A stretch of DNA of 36,461 bases, from NCBI GenBank assembly GCA_020853295.1, contig JADYZD010000294.1, positions 1-36,461 on the forward strand. Reading direction: 5' to 3'. Each line of letters starts with the position of its first letter. Within the stretch, counting starts at the first letter, position 1. The notes under the pieces were generated by a model. The model saw only the letters and a program-made list of their open reading frames with translations. It had not been told where the DNA came from and searched no databases. This DNA comes from Bacteroidia bacterium. GTDB lineage: Bacteria; Bacteroidota; Bacteroidia; NS11-12g; UBA955. The translations under genes and the position numbers were made by a program. Below, piece after piece: positions 1 to 11,100 of the stretch.

Positions 1-137
1 CGTTCTGAAAAACCGGGTATTTTATTGGTGGGTTTCTCTTCTAAATCCCCAATATCCAGTAACATTACAACCAATTTGTGCCGTTTTACCGACCAGTAAT
101 TGGGACCATTGGTAACCTTAATATCCAGTATTTCCAT
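1..137 (-). CDS. cphA: Cyanophycin synthetase, N-terminal fragment (gene continues off the left edge)
   Basis: Reverse complement from ATG at 137 reads MEILDIKVTNGPNYWSVKRHKLVVMLLDIGDLEEKPTNKIPGFSE, matching the conserved CphA N-terminus (..RGPNYWS..RHKLIVM.LDL..LEE.P[ST]N.IPGF). Not in the ORF track because it is truncated. Divergent from cphB. Confidence 0.9.
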   Translation of the reverse strand, partial: MEILDIKVTNGPNYWSVKRHKLVVMLLDIGDLEEKPTNKIPGFSE

Positions 138-287
138 TGTAAATCTTTATTGTGGGTTGCAATATAGAAAGAATGTGGCTTCAAAAAACAGAACGGTTTA
201 AAAACCATTTGAATTTTTAACTAGGCCTTAATTCATAAATGTGAACGGAATGTGTTTTAATTCTTATTAGTTGATTTTGTTATAATT

Positions 288-295
288 TACCTTTG
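288..295 (+). promoter_or_regulatory. Candidate Bacteroidetes -7 box (TACCTTTG) upstream of cphB
   Basis: Matches TAnnTTTG, 12 nt before the ATG at 308. No convincing -33 TTG at the expected distance. Confidence 0.4.
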
Positions 296-307
296 TGCTC
301 TTAATTC

Positions 308-1186
308 ATGCAGCCACAAGGAATATTAATCCCAATTGGAGGTGCCGAGGACAAAGGCACTGATCTTGAAGCGGGAATCATTGAAAGAAACCGTTTGGTG
401 TTTTTTGAACTGGGAATATTAAAGAGCATTACCGATTTTCTGCCCTCTCCGGATTCAAAAATTGAAGTAATTACCACTGCTTCTTCAATTCCAGATGAAG
501 TGGCTGAAAATTATATTTCTGCTTTTAGCAAACTGGGATGCACCAATGTAGGCCATATGCGTATTCGAAATAGAGAAGATGTGGCTACTTTTGAGGAACG
601 CCTGTTGCATTGCGATGCATTGATGTTTTCTGGTGGCAATCAATTAAGGCTTTCTTCCATTTTTGGCGGAACCCCATTCCTGAATATTGTAAAACGCCGG
701 TATGCCGAAGAACATTTTGTTGTGGCGGGAACCAGTGCTGGGGCCATGGCCATGAGCAACAATATGATTTATGAGGGGAATGCTGGTAGGGCCCATTTGA
801 AAGGTGAGGTAAGAATGACATCTGGCCTGGGGTTTATAGATGGGGTAATTATCGACTCACATTTTGACAAACGGGGCCGTTTTAGCCGGTTGGCGCAGGC
901 CGTAGCGGCAAATCCAGGAGCTATTGGTATTGGCTTGGGAGAAGATACGGGTGTTATTGTGCGCAATGGTGATGAGATAGAGGCCATAGGCAGTGGCGCT
1001 GTTACCATTATTGACGGCAGAAAAATACTTTACAACAATATTGCTGATATTGAATTTGGTACACCAATTTCAGTAGAAAATATCATCGTACATATATTAA
1101 GTAAGGGCAACACATACAACTTTACTACCCATACTTTCAGCGAAGGAAATGCTTTGGTAGTAACTGATTCAGATAGCCGTGAATAA
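308..1186 (+). CDS. cphB: Cyanophycinase (peptidase S51 family)
   Basis: 292-aa ORF with ILIPIGGAEDKG at the N-terminus and the nucleophile-elbow motif GTSAGAMAMS. Adjacent to cphA. Confidence 0.95.
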   Translation: MQPQGILIPIGGAEDKGTDLEAGIIERNRLVFFELGILKSITDFLPSPDSKIEVITTASSIPDEVAENYISAFSKLGCTNVGHMRIRNREDVATFEERLLHCDALMFSGGNQLRLSSIFGGTPFLNIVKRRYAEEHFVVAGTSAGAMAMSNNMIYEGNAGRAHLKGEVRMTSGLGFIDGVIIDSHFDKRGRFSRLAQAVAANPGAIGIGLGEDTGVIVRNGDEIEAIGSGAVTIIDGRKILYNNIADIEFGTPISVENIIVHILSKGNTYNFTTHTFSEGNALVVTDSDSRE

Positions 1187-2107
1187 TTATTTGTAGATCA
1201 ATACCTCTTCGTTGGAATTGTTGGCCCAACCTCTGTACATGCCTTCTGAATTAAATGGTAGCTCTATGTGCCCTTGATGGTCAACCGCTATTAGGCCGCC
1301 TTCTCCACCCATTTTTACCAATTTTTCCATTACCACCAAATCGCAAGCTTGTTTTAGGGTAAGGCCTTTGTATTCCATCAAGCAACTGATATCATAGGCA
1401 ACTACAGCGCGCAAAAAGAATTCCCCATGGCCAGTGCAACTGATCGCACAAGTATGATTGTTGGCATACGTTCCAGAGCCGATTACAGGAGTGTCGCCAA
1501 TTCTGCCCCATTTTTTGTTGGTCATTCCACCAGTGCTTGTTGCTGCAGCCAAATTTCCAGCACTATCCATAGCTACAGCGCCCACTGTTCCGAATTTTTT
1601 TTCTGAATGGTCCAATTGAATGCTGTTGCTGGCAACTGCTTCTTGCCACTGCTCAAACCTGAATTGGTCGTAGAAGTAATCATTGGATTCAGCCACCGCA
1701 CCATGTTCCATTGCGAATTTTTCTGCACCTGCGCCGGATAGCAGCACATGTTCACTTCTTTCCATCACCCACCTTGCTGCCTGTACTGGGTTTTTAAGGC
1801 TTTGTACGCAAGTTACTGCCCCAGCCATAAGGTTTGAGCCATCCATGATGCTTGCATCCATTTCATGGCCTCCTTGGTGATTGAAAACTGCACCTTTACC
1901 TGCATTAAATAATGGATTGTTCTCTAAAGCAATAACAGCCGTTTCTACAGCATCTAAAGCAGAGCCACCGGCAGATAAAATGGATTTTCCGGCAGAGATA
2001 GCGTGTGACAATCCAGAAAGATAGGCCGCTTCCTTCGCTGGAGTGAGTAAATTCCTTGTTATGGTACCTGCACCGCCATGTATGGCAAGCGAAAACTGTT
2101 GAGACAT
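1187..2107 (-). CDS. iaaA: Isoaspartyl peptidase / plant-type L-asparaginase (Ntn hydrolase)
   Basis: LAIHGGAGTI N-terminus, GNPLFNAGKGAVF-like motif, and the autoprocessing site KFGTVGAVAMD (Thr nucleophile). 306 aa. Confidence 0.93.
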   Translation of the reverse strand: MSQQFSLAIHGGAGTITRNLLTPAKEAAYLSGLSHAISAGKSILSAGGSALDAVETAVIALENNPLFNAGKGAVFNHQGGHEMDASIMDGSNLMAGAVTCVQSLKNPVQAARWVMERSEHVLLSGAGAEKFAMEHGAVAESNDYFYDQFRFEQWQEAVASNSIQLDHSEKKFGTVGAVAMDSAGNLAAATSTGGMTNKKWGRIGDTPVIGSGTYANNHTCAISCTGHGEFFLRAVVAYDISCLMEYKGLTLKQACDLVVMEKLVKMGGEGGLIAVDHQGHIELPFNSEGMYRGWANNSNEEVLIYK

Positions 2108-2148
2108 GCCGCGAATTAAATCAATAATTGTGGCTTGGCTGAAAAAAG

Positions 2149-2179
2149 AAGCGCCCGCAACTGAAAGTTGCGGGCGCTT
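2149..2179 (-). terminator. Rho-independent terminator of the giant T9SS protein gene
   Basis: Perfect 14-bp stem AAGCGCCCGCAACT-GAA-AGTTGCGGGCGCTT. On the minus strand it is followed by TTCTTTTTT-type sequence. Lies 21 bp downstream of the 2200 stop. Confidence 0.85.
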
Positions 2180-2199
2180 GATATCGTTTTAAAAATTTT

Positions 2200-5100
2200 T
2201 TAACGTGTTACAAATACTTTGCGCACTTCGCGGTAACCGTCTCCGGTGATTTCAATAAAGTACATTCCTGATGCCAATTTCTCTGCAGAAATGGTTTGGA
2301 AAATACTTCCGCTATGCTCAGTGCCTGTTGCTGCGCTGTAAATAATTGCTCCTGTTGAAGATTTCAAACTGATGGTGTAATCTGTGCTTGGAGCAAGTGT
2401 TGCTTTAACATTGAATACAGAGTTACTTGGGTTTGGATACACCTGCAAGCTGGTAGTGTTTTCCAATCTGTTAAACAATACCAAATTTTGGCTGTAAGCA
2501 ACATGGCCGTCTTGTTCCGTGCAGCGAATGCGGTAGTACACTTTGTCGGTGGTTTTTTCACGAACACCTAGGTCTGTGAATGTGTAACCCAATTTGCCAA
2601 ATGCATTGCCATTCTCGGCTTTGCCTTTAACCGTGCCAACTGGAGCAAAAATTCCTCCATCTATGCTGCGTTCGATGGTGTAAACAGATCCATAAGTCTC
2701 TTCTGCCACTGTCCATGAAACATCGCTGTTTTGTTGGTTCCAAACCGCACGAGCATCTACAAATTTCACTGGCAATGGAGCCGCAGAAACATTGATAGAA
2801 CCAATAGTGAAGAATCCACTGCCCACAGCAAAGTTGTAATCAAATTCAACAATGCCTGTACCATTGTTGTAGGCACTTGGTGAAATAGATAACGCACCTG
2901 TTGCAAAAGTTGCATCTGCATCTACAAGCAAGCGTACATATTGCAAATCGTTAGTACCTTGACCACTGGTGCCTTCAACACCACTCATGTCAAATAACAA
3001 TTTCAAGGTACCAACTGTGCCGGTTTCTGTATTTGCCCAAATCCTAGCTACACGAGCCATGATGTTTTCATTGGCAGATAAACCAGGGTTAAATGCTGTT
3101 CCAACGTCGGTAACTCCAGTGCTGTTCATTGGCAAGCTATCGTGCCCAGCAACGAAGAAGCTGTTGTCGGCGGCGAAAGTATTTGAATTTGAAGCATTGT
3201 TGGTTGAAACATTGCCATTTCCAACGGTAAGAATAGAACCTGGGTTCACACTCTTACTTTGACGTTGGTCTAGCGCTGAAACATCATCGCGGCCAATGCC
3301 TAAGATGTCGTTGTTATAAGTGCTAAGGCTTCCAGCTGAATTGTAAAGAACAGTTCCTGAAGAGTTTACATAATCCTGAGCAACAGCCTGATCAAGCGTT
3401 ACACCATATTTAATGGCCAAATAACTGTTGATTCTTAACAATTCAGAGGTAGTAGGATATTGTCCGTAAACAATCAACTCAGCAAATTCACCAATCAAAC
3501 CGCCTGTAGCATTTGACTGATGTCGGCCAAGACGAATTGCTGGTGGAACCAAGGAATTTGAATTGCTAGGTGCTGTAACTTTTACACCACCGTTTAATGC
3601 ATGACCAAATTCAGAATTGAACACCCTGTGCTGCTCAGACATCATTACCATATTTACTGGCAAACTAGCAGTACCCACAGTTCCAATGCCGGTTCCATTG
3701 TCGTACCTGAACTGATGTGCCAAGCTGTTTGACCCTATGAATTTCAAATCCACCAATTCGTTGGTTGGAGTTTGTCTGTCTAAGATATAAGAGCCCAATC
3801 CGTCAGTACTAGAACCATTGTTAATAGTAGTTGGCATAAATACTGCGAAATAGGTATAGTTTTGAGTTCCACCGATTCCAAGAGCAGTAGTTAAGTCCAT
3901 ATACTGGCTACCATTAAATCCAAGTGTTGGGTTAAAGTTGATAGAGTTTACCAATGTGGGTTTCAATGAATTGGTAGTTTGGCTAAATACTTTGCCTGAA
4001 TAAGCATCATTCCATTGTTGAACCAATTGGCCAGCGGTAGCAGGAGTTACCCCATTGTCGGTATAAGCAGCCAAATTGCCTTTGGTCCACAAACTCAAGT
4101 CAGTAGAAACTCCGCCAGGACTTGGGGCTTGACCCATACCTGTAACCGCGTAGTTGTATATTGCCTCGTCACAATCATCACTGTTAACGGTGATGATCGC
4201 ATTTCTAGCAGAACCATATGCACCAGGAGTAAAGGTAACTGTAAAGGTTTGAGAACCTGCAGCAGCAACACTAGAAGGTGCGCCAGTCACCACAAAGTCT
4301 GAAGCATTTGTACCAGAAACCACAATGCTGCTGATGTTTAGAACAGAAGCACCACTGTTGGTAATGGTAAACACCCTAGCCAATGATGGGAAAACAGTTC
4401 CAAAATCAGTATGGTCTGCAGTGGTTGGAATCAAGTCACCATCTGCAATAGAAACTGCATTGCCTGTAATGTCAATTTCAGGTGCAGAATATGGAGAGCA
4501 GCTGGTGCCAGTAACTACACCACCTGGAGTGGTCCAGTTAGAACCCACGCCGGTAGATGCCATATTGGTAAGTGTACCACTTATTGCGTTACCGCTGGCA
4601 TCTGTAGCTGCAGTAATTGCCACGTTGTTGCCATTTGCAACACCTTGGTTCATATGATAATTTACCATAAGGTTTGTACCAGTTGTAGGAATTTCGCAAT
4701 CTTTATGAGCTACGATTTCACCAGCACATAGGTAGCGGTTCCAAATGCGCACTTCGTCGATGTTTCCTTTAAAGAATTCATTTGGACTTCCAGCAGCATA
4801 AGCTCCAATTTGGCAGTTGCCAGATGTATTGATGTTCGCAGCAATTGGTCCAGCAGCAGTTGTGCCAGAGCCATAATCCACACCGTCTACATAAACGTGC
4901 ATTCCAGCAAGGGTATTGCTACCATCATAAGTAGCAGCTACATGGTGCCAGTTGCCATCACGCAAGTCAGAAGCATAATTACTGAAAATCCACAATGCAT
5001 CATTAGCACCATAGTTACCAATTAGATAAAATTCAAGTCGACCATTGCGGCCGCCTGTAACACCCAATTGCAAACCATAGCCATTGAATGAACCATCAAT

Positions 5101-8100
5101 TTTGCTCACAATTTGTTCATCAGCACCGGTTCCTGAAGCATCGGCTTTTATCCAAGCTTCAATAGAAATTTGAGATGTTTTGGTGAATGTAATGGCTGAT
5201 GGATTGCCCATATTTACATAGTCATTGGTTCCATCCAAATTCAAGGCAGCAGCAGTATCAGCACTTCCTTGGATATCAAAGTTGAAAGCAGCTTCATCGC
5301 AATCATCGCTGTTAATAGTAACAGTGGCAACTTTGGTTCCAATGGTGGTAGGAGCAAAGGTTGCTGTAAATGTAGCCGAGTTGCCAGGAGCAATAGGAGA
5401 AGCAGGAGTTAATGTACCCAAAGTGAATGATGAAGCACCTGTGCCGCTAAGCGCAATGCTAGAAACGTTTAGGTCATTGGCACCAGAGTTGGTGATTGTA
5501 AAGGTTCTAACAGAAGCCCCCGTGGTGCTAATGTTTCCAAATTCGGTATGGTCTGCAGTTGCAGGTGTAATATCACCATCGGCTATTGCAACAGCATTTC
5601 CAGTAACATCAATTTCAGGAACTGAGAAAGAACCACAGCTTGTGCCTGTAACCACACCGCCAGGTGTAATCCAGTTGGATGTTTGTGAGCTTAAACCAAA
5701 GCCACTCAAAGTTCCAGTATTGCCATTTCCTGTAGCATCAGTAGCTGTAGTAATTCCAGCGTTGTTACCGCCAGCCACACCTTGATTCATATGGTAATTG
5801 GCCAAAAGTCCACTACCTGTAGTTGGAATTTCACAATTCATATGTGCCGCAATTTCTGCTTGGCACAATGCACGATTCCAAACGCGCACTTCATCAATGT
5901 TACCATCCCAAACATAACTTGAAATATAAGCACCAATTTGAGTGCTGCCACCAGCTACTGAAGGCATGGTGCCTGATGCTACCAATGTTCCATTTTTATA
6001 CAGACTTCCTATTGAAGTTGTTGCATCATAAGTAACAGCAACGTGCACCCAAGTTCCAACGGACATTGTCACAGGGTCTTGAATTTGAGCAGAACCTGAG
6101 AATTGGTTTGCTGCAGAAAGTTTTCCGCCTGTTAACCAGAATGGTTCATTGCTGCTTGAAAGAATGTTGTTGTCACCACTTGAAGTGTTGCTTCTGTAAA
6201 TCCAAGCTTCTTTGGTATAAGAAGAGCCTGAAGAAATTACATTTCCTATAGTAACAAAATCATTTGCGCCATCAAAATTCAATGATGCCGCAGTATCAGC
6301 ACTGCCTTGGATATTGAAGTTGTATACAGCTTCATCGCAGTCGTCATTGTTTATTGTAACTGTGGCTACTTTGGTACCAATGGTGGTAGGAGCAAAGGTT
6401 GCAGTAAATGTAGCTGAATTGCCTGGAGCTATTGGTGAAGAAGGGGATAGTGAACCTAAAGTAAATGAAGAAGCACCTGTGCCAGTTAAGGTCATGCTGG
6501 AAATGTTTAAATCCGCAGAACCAGAATTGGTTATGGTAAATGTTCTAACAGAAGCACCTGTGGTACTAATGTTGCCAAAATCAGTATGGTCAGCGGTAGC
6601 AGGGGTTATATCTCCATCAGTTATGGCAACAGCGTTTCCTGTAACATCAATTTCAGGCTGTGGATCAGGTGTAGTTCCGGTTACACCGCTTCCTGGTTCA
6701 ACCCAGTTAGATGTGCTACCTGTTAACGCCATATTGTTTAAAGGACCATCATTTGAATTGGAGGTAAGGTCGTAAAGTGTATCTTCTGTAGAATTGCTGC
6801 CTGATGCAATACCTTGGTCGAATGTGTAATAAGAAAGCAAACCACTTTCATTACCAACTAGGTAATGGTTGTATACAGATTTGATTTGTGCGCAGGTTCT
6901 TTCATAATTCCAAATGCGCACCTCGTCAATTGTAGAGTTGCTATAGCCTTGTCCATCATCAATCCACCCACCAATAGTAAGTACTTTGCTCGAGTTATTG
7001 TTAATGGTACCTGTAGTAGTAGAGCTGGCAACCAAATTGCCATTAATGTACATTTTGTGTGAACCAGAAGAATAGGTAATGGCAATATGGTTCCAAACAT
7101 CATCACCTGCAGCAAGCGTGCTTGTAAGTGCAGTTGTATTGTACAAGTAAGGATTCCAAATAATTTTAGCTGTTGCAGGGTTGCTGCCATTCAATGCAAT
7201 AAGTTGGTTGGTAAACACTCCATTGCTCTGTCTGGCCAAAACAGCACCCCATTGGTTGCCGTAGCCTTTATCTTGTGTGCCTTTCCATTTCACCCACATT
7301 TCTATGGTTCCGGCTTGAAGGTTGTTTAATCCACCACCACCAGCAATGCTTACATAGTCATTGGTGCCGTCGAAGTTTAATGCTTCCGCAGGTGTTACAA
7401 AGTTGCTACCACCTGTGGAATTGGATAATGCAAATGGGCTAAAAGTTGTAAAGTTAATTGTAGAAGTAATGCTTCCGGTTGTAACGGCTGTGCCAGTTCC
7501 ACCAATATTCACCCAGCTTCCGCTGCCATTTCCTTTAACCATTCTAAGGTCAGTAGGATCGGTAATGCCATCATCACCATCATAAAAACCTTGAACGCTT
7601 GCAGAAGTTAAGTTGCCTGTAGCCGAACGGTCAAGCTGCCAATATCTAGTAGGCGATACATTATCAATACCAGAAGGCATTGTTAAGCCCAATGCTTGTG
7701 CACTGGATGCAATAACTTCACCTGTATAATCATAATTTGTAGCTGCTGAATGGGTAACGTTCAAATACAATTGACGGTAATCTCCAGCAGCACCAATTGG
7801 GAAAAACACATTGTTGCTCGCACCATTAAATGCAATCATGCGCACCAATGGACCATTTACATAAGAACCGGCATTACCGCCTGTAACCGCTACATTTCTG
7901 TCAATTCTCATTAAATTGGTTGAAGTACTATTGATAAGGCCATTTGCAAATTGAATTCCTTGTCCAGAAGCATCTAATGTGCACACAGATTGAAGTGTAA
8001 CATCATTACTGCTCTTATCAACTACAATGGAACCATTAAACAAGTTGGTAGCACCTGTCAAGTCAAAAGTTTGAGCAGCACCGCCTACAAACAACAATTT

Positions 8101-11100
8101 GCCATTTCCACCATCAAAAGTAGAGGCAACAACTACATTACCGGCAGCGGCAATCATGGCGTTGCAAATACCATTGGTATATGTCAGGTTATTGCTGGCA
8201 TCAATAGTATCACCAGCGGCATTTACAAATATTGGATTAATTCCACAGCTTGGTGTACCATTCAATTCAAAATTGTAAAATACAGTGCTGTTTAAAACAT
8301 CTGTTGTAAAGGTAAGTTGAGTACATGCGGGTTGGTTAGGGTTTAATGCCACCAAACCATTATTATGACTAAATACACCACCAATATGGTTGAACAAGGT
8401 TTGGTTTGCAGTCCAAACACCACCAATATTTAATGTTGCACTTGGAGCAATAAACCTACCGTTTACTAACCTAAGAGCCTGGATGGATAGGTCTGTTGTA
8501 CCTGAAGCAGGTTCCAACCTTCCAGTTGGTTTATCAACTATCAATTGGCAAGTTCTAGCTCCACCTGTTGGGAATGTGTATTGTTGAAGACCATTGCCAT
8601 CAGCAATAAGCATTCCTGTACCACCATCAGCAGTAGTGGCAATAATCAGATCGTTACCAAAACTCAATTTGCCAGAGAAAATACCATCGGTATGCGTTGT
8701 GTTGTGCCTGGCATCTAATGTGTCGCCAGCCCCTGTAGTAATAATTGGGTTGATACCACAACTTGGTGTACCTTTTAATTCAAGGTCATAAAATTGGGTA
8801 TGGGTTAACACATCAGCGGTAAAAGTTAACTGTGTGCAAGCGGGTTGGTTGGGGTTTAATACCACCAAACCAGTATTGTGACTGAATACCCCACCAATGT
8901 GATTGAACAAGGTTTGACTTGTAGTCCAAGTTCCACCAATATTTAAGGTGCCAGTAGGAGATACAAACCTGCCATCAACAATAGCAAGTGCTTGAATAGA
9001 AAGATCTGTTGTGCCAGTAGCAGGCTCCAATCTTCCCGAAGGTTTATCAACGATCAATTGGCAAGTTCTTGCTCCACCCGTTGGGAATGTGTATTGTTGA
9101 AGACCATTTCCATCAGCAATGAGCATACCTGTACCGCCATCAGCAGTAGTTGCAATAACCAGATCGTTACCAAAACTCAATTTGCCTGAGAAAATACCAT
9201 CGGTATGAGTGGCATTGTTTCTTGCATCTAAAGTATCGCCAGCACCAGTAGTAATAATAGGGTTGATACCACAACTTGGTGTACCTTTTAATTCAAGGTT
9301 ATAAAATTGGGTATGGGTTAACACATCAGCAGCAAAAGTTAGCTGTGTGCAAGCGGGTTGGTTGGGGTTTAACACTACCAAACCAGTATTGTGACTGAAA
9401 ACACCTCCAATATGGTTGAACAAGGTTTGACTTGAAGTCCAAGTACCACCAATATTTAAGGTGCCAGTAGGAGCTACAAACCTGCCATCAACAATAGCAA
9501 GTGCTTGAATAGAAAGATCTGTTGTGCCAGTAGCAGGCTCCAATCTTCCCGAAGGTTTGTCAACGATCAATTGGCAAGTTCTAGCTCCACCTGTTGGGAA
9601 TGTGTATTGTTGAAGACCATTTCCATCAGCAATGAGCATACCGGTACCGCCATCAGCAGTAGTTGCAATAACCAGGTCGTTACCAAAACTCACTTTGCCT
9701 TGGAAAATTCCATCGGTATGAGTAGCATTGTGTCTGGCATCTAAAGTATCGCCAGCACCAGTAGTAATAATAGGGTTGATACCACAACTTGGTGTACCTT
9801 TTAATTCAAGGTCATAAAATTGGGTATTGTTTAACACATCAGCGGTAAAAGTTAGCTGTGTGCAAGCGGGTTGGTTGGGGTTTAACACCACCAATCCAGT
9901 ATTGTGACTGAAAACACCACCAATGTGATTGAACAAGGTTTGACTTGTAGTCCAAGTACCACCAATATTTAAGGTGCCAGATGGAGCTACAAAGCGGCCT
10001 GATTGTATAGTAAGGCTTTGAATGGAAAGATCGGTGGTGCCAGAAGCAGGCTCTAATCTGCTAGAAGCTTTGTTTACTACCAATTGGCAGGTTCTTGATC
10101 CACCAGTTGGGAATGTGTATTGTTGAACACCAGTTCCATCAGCAGTAATAATTCCTGTGCCTCCATCGGCCGCAGCAGCAACAAATAAATCACCTTCAAA
10201 ACTTACATTTCCAGAGAAAACTCCATCTGTATGTGTAAAGTCATTGACAAGGTTTAATTCATCGCCACTGGCTGTAGTAACGATTGGATTGATACCGCAA
10301 CTAGGTGTAGCTTTAATTTCAACGCTGTTGAATAATGTTGCTGAAATAACATCAGCAGTAAATGTTAGTTGGGTACATGCAGGTTGGAAGGGGTTTAACA
10401 CAACAGTACCACTGTTGTGCGTAAATGTACCAGCACTATGAGAGAATATAGTTTGACTGGTGGTTAATGTTCCACCAATATTTAAAATGCCTGAAGGCGC
10501 TACAAAAGTACCAGCTTGTAAAGTAAATCCTTGGCAAAACAGGTCTGTAGTTCCAGAAGCTTGAGAAAAAGTACCCGAAGATTTATTTACGTTAATTTTA
10601 CATGTACGTCCACCAGTATTGTAAGCAAAAGTTTGAGTTCCAGTTCCTAAAACCTCAATTGTTCCTGTGCCACCATCAGCAGTGGCTGCAACAGCTAGGT
10701 TTGTATTAAAACCAAACGAGCCATTTAACAATCCGTCAGTATGAGAAAAATTGTTCGCTGCGGTCATTTGATCACCAGCAGCAGTGGTTACAATTGCATT
10801 AATACCACAACTAGGAGTTGCATTGATATTGATATCGTAAAAAATGGTACCAGATATTATATCAACGGTATAAGTTAATTGTGAGCATCCGGGTTGATTT
10901 GGATTTAAGGTAACCAAACCATTGTTGTGGTTAAAAGTACCTGCACTGTGTGTGAAAAGGGTTTGACTTGCACTTCTTGCACCTGTAATTGACAAATTAC
11001 CTGAAGTTGAAGTAAATGCACCGCCGCTTAAACCAAAAGTACCCGTGCTGTTGATGGTAATGTTAGAAGAGCTTCCAGTAAAAGTACCAGAACTCTGAGC

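Noticed and set aside
5225-5785. Long antisense ORFs inside the giant gene (also 6314-6775, 4325-4657, 10157-10441, 9505-9744)
   Set aside because: They recur in each repeat unit because the repeats are similar, and they are the mirror of a well-supported coding frame. No start context or family similarity.
8040-11000. Possible CRISPR-like regular repeat array
   Set aside because: The repeat unit is 513 bp, fully coding and in frame within one ORF. No short direct repeats with unique spacers.
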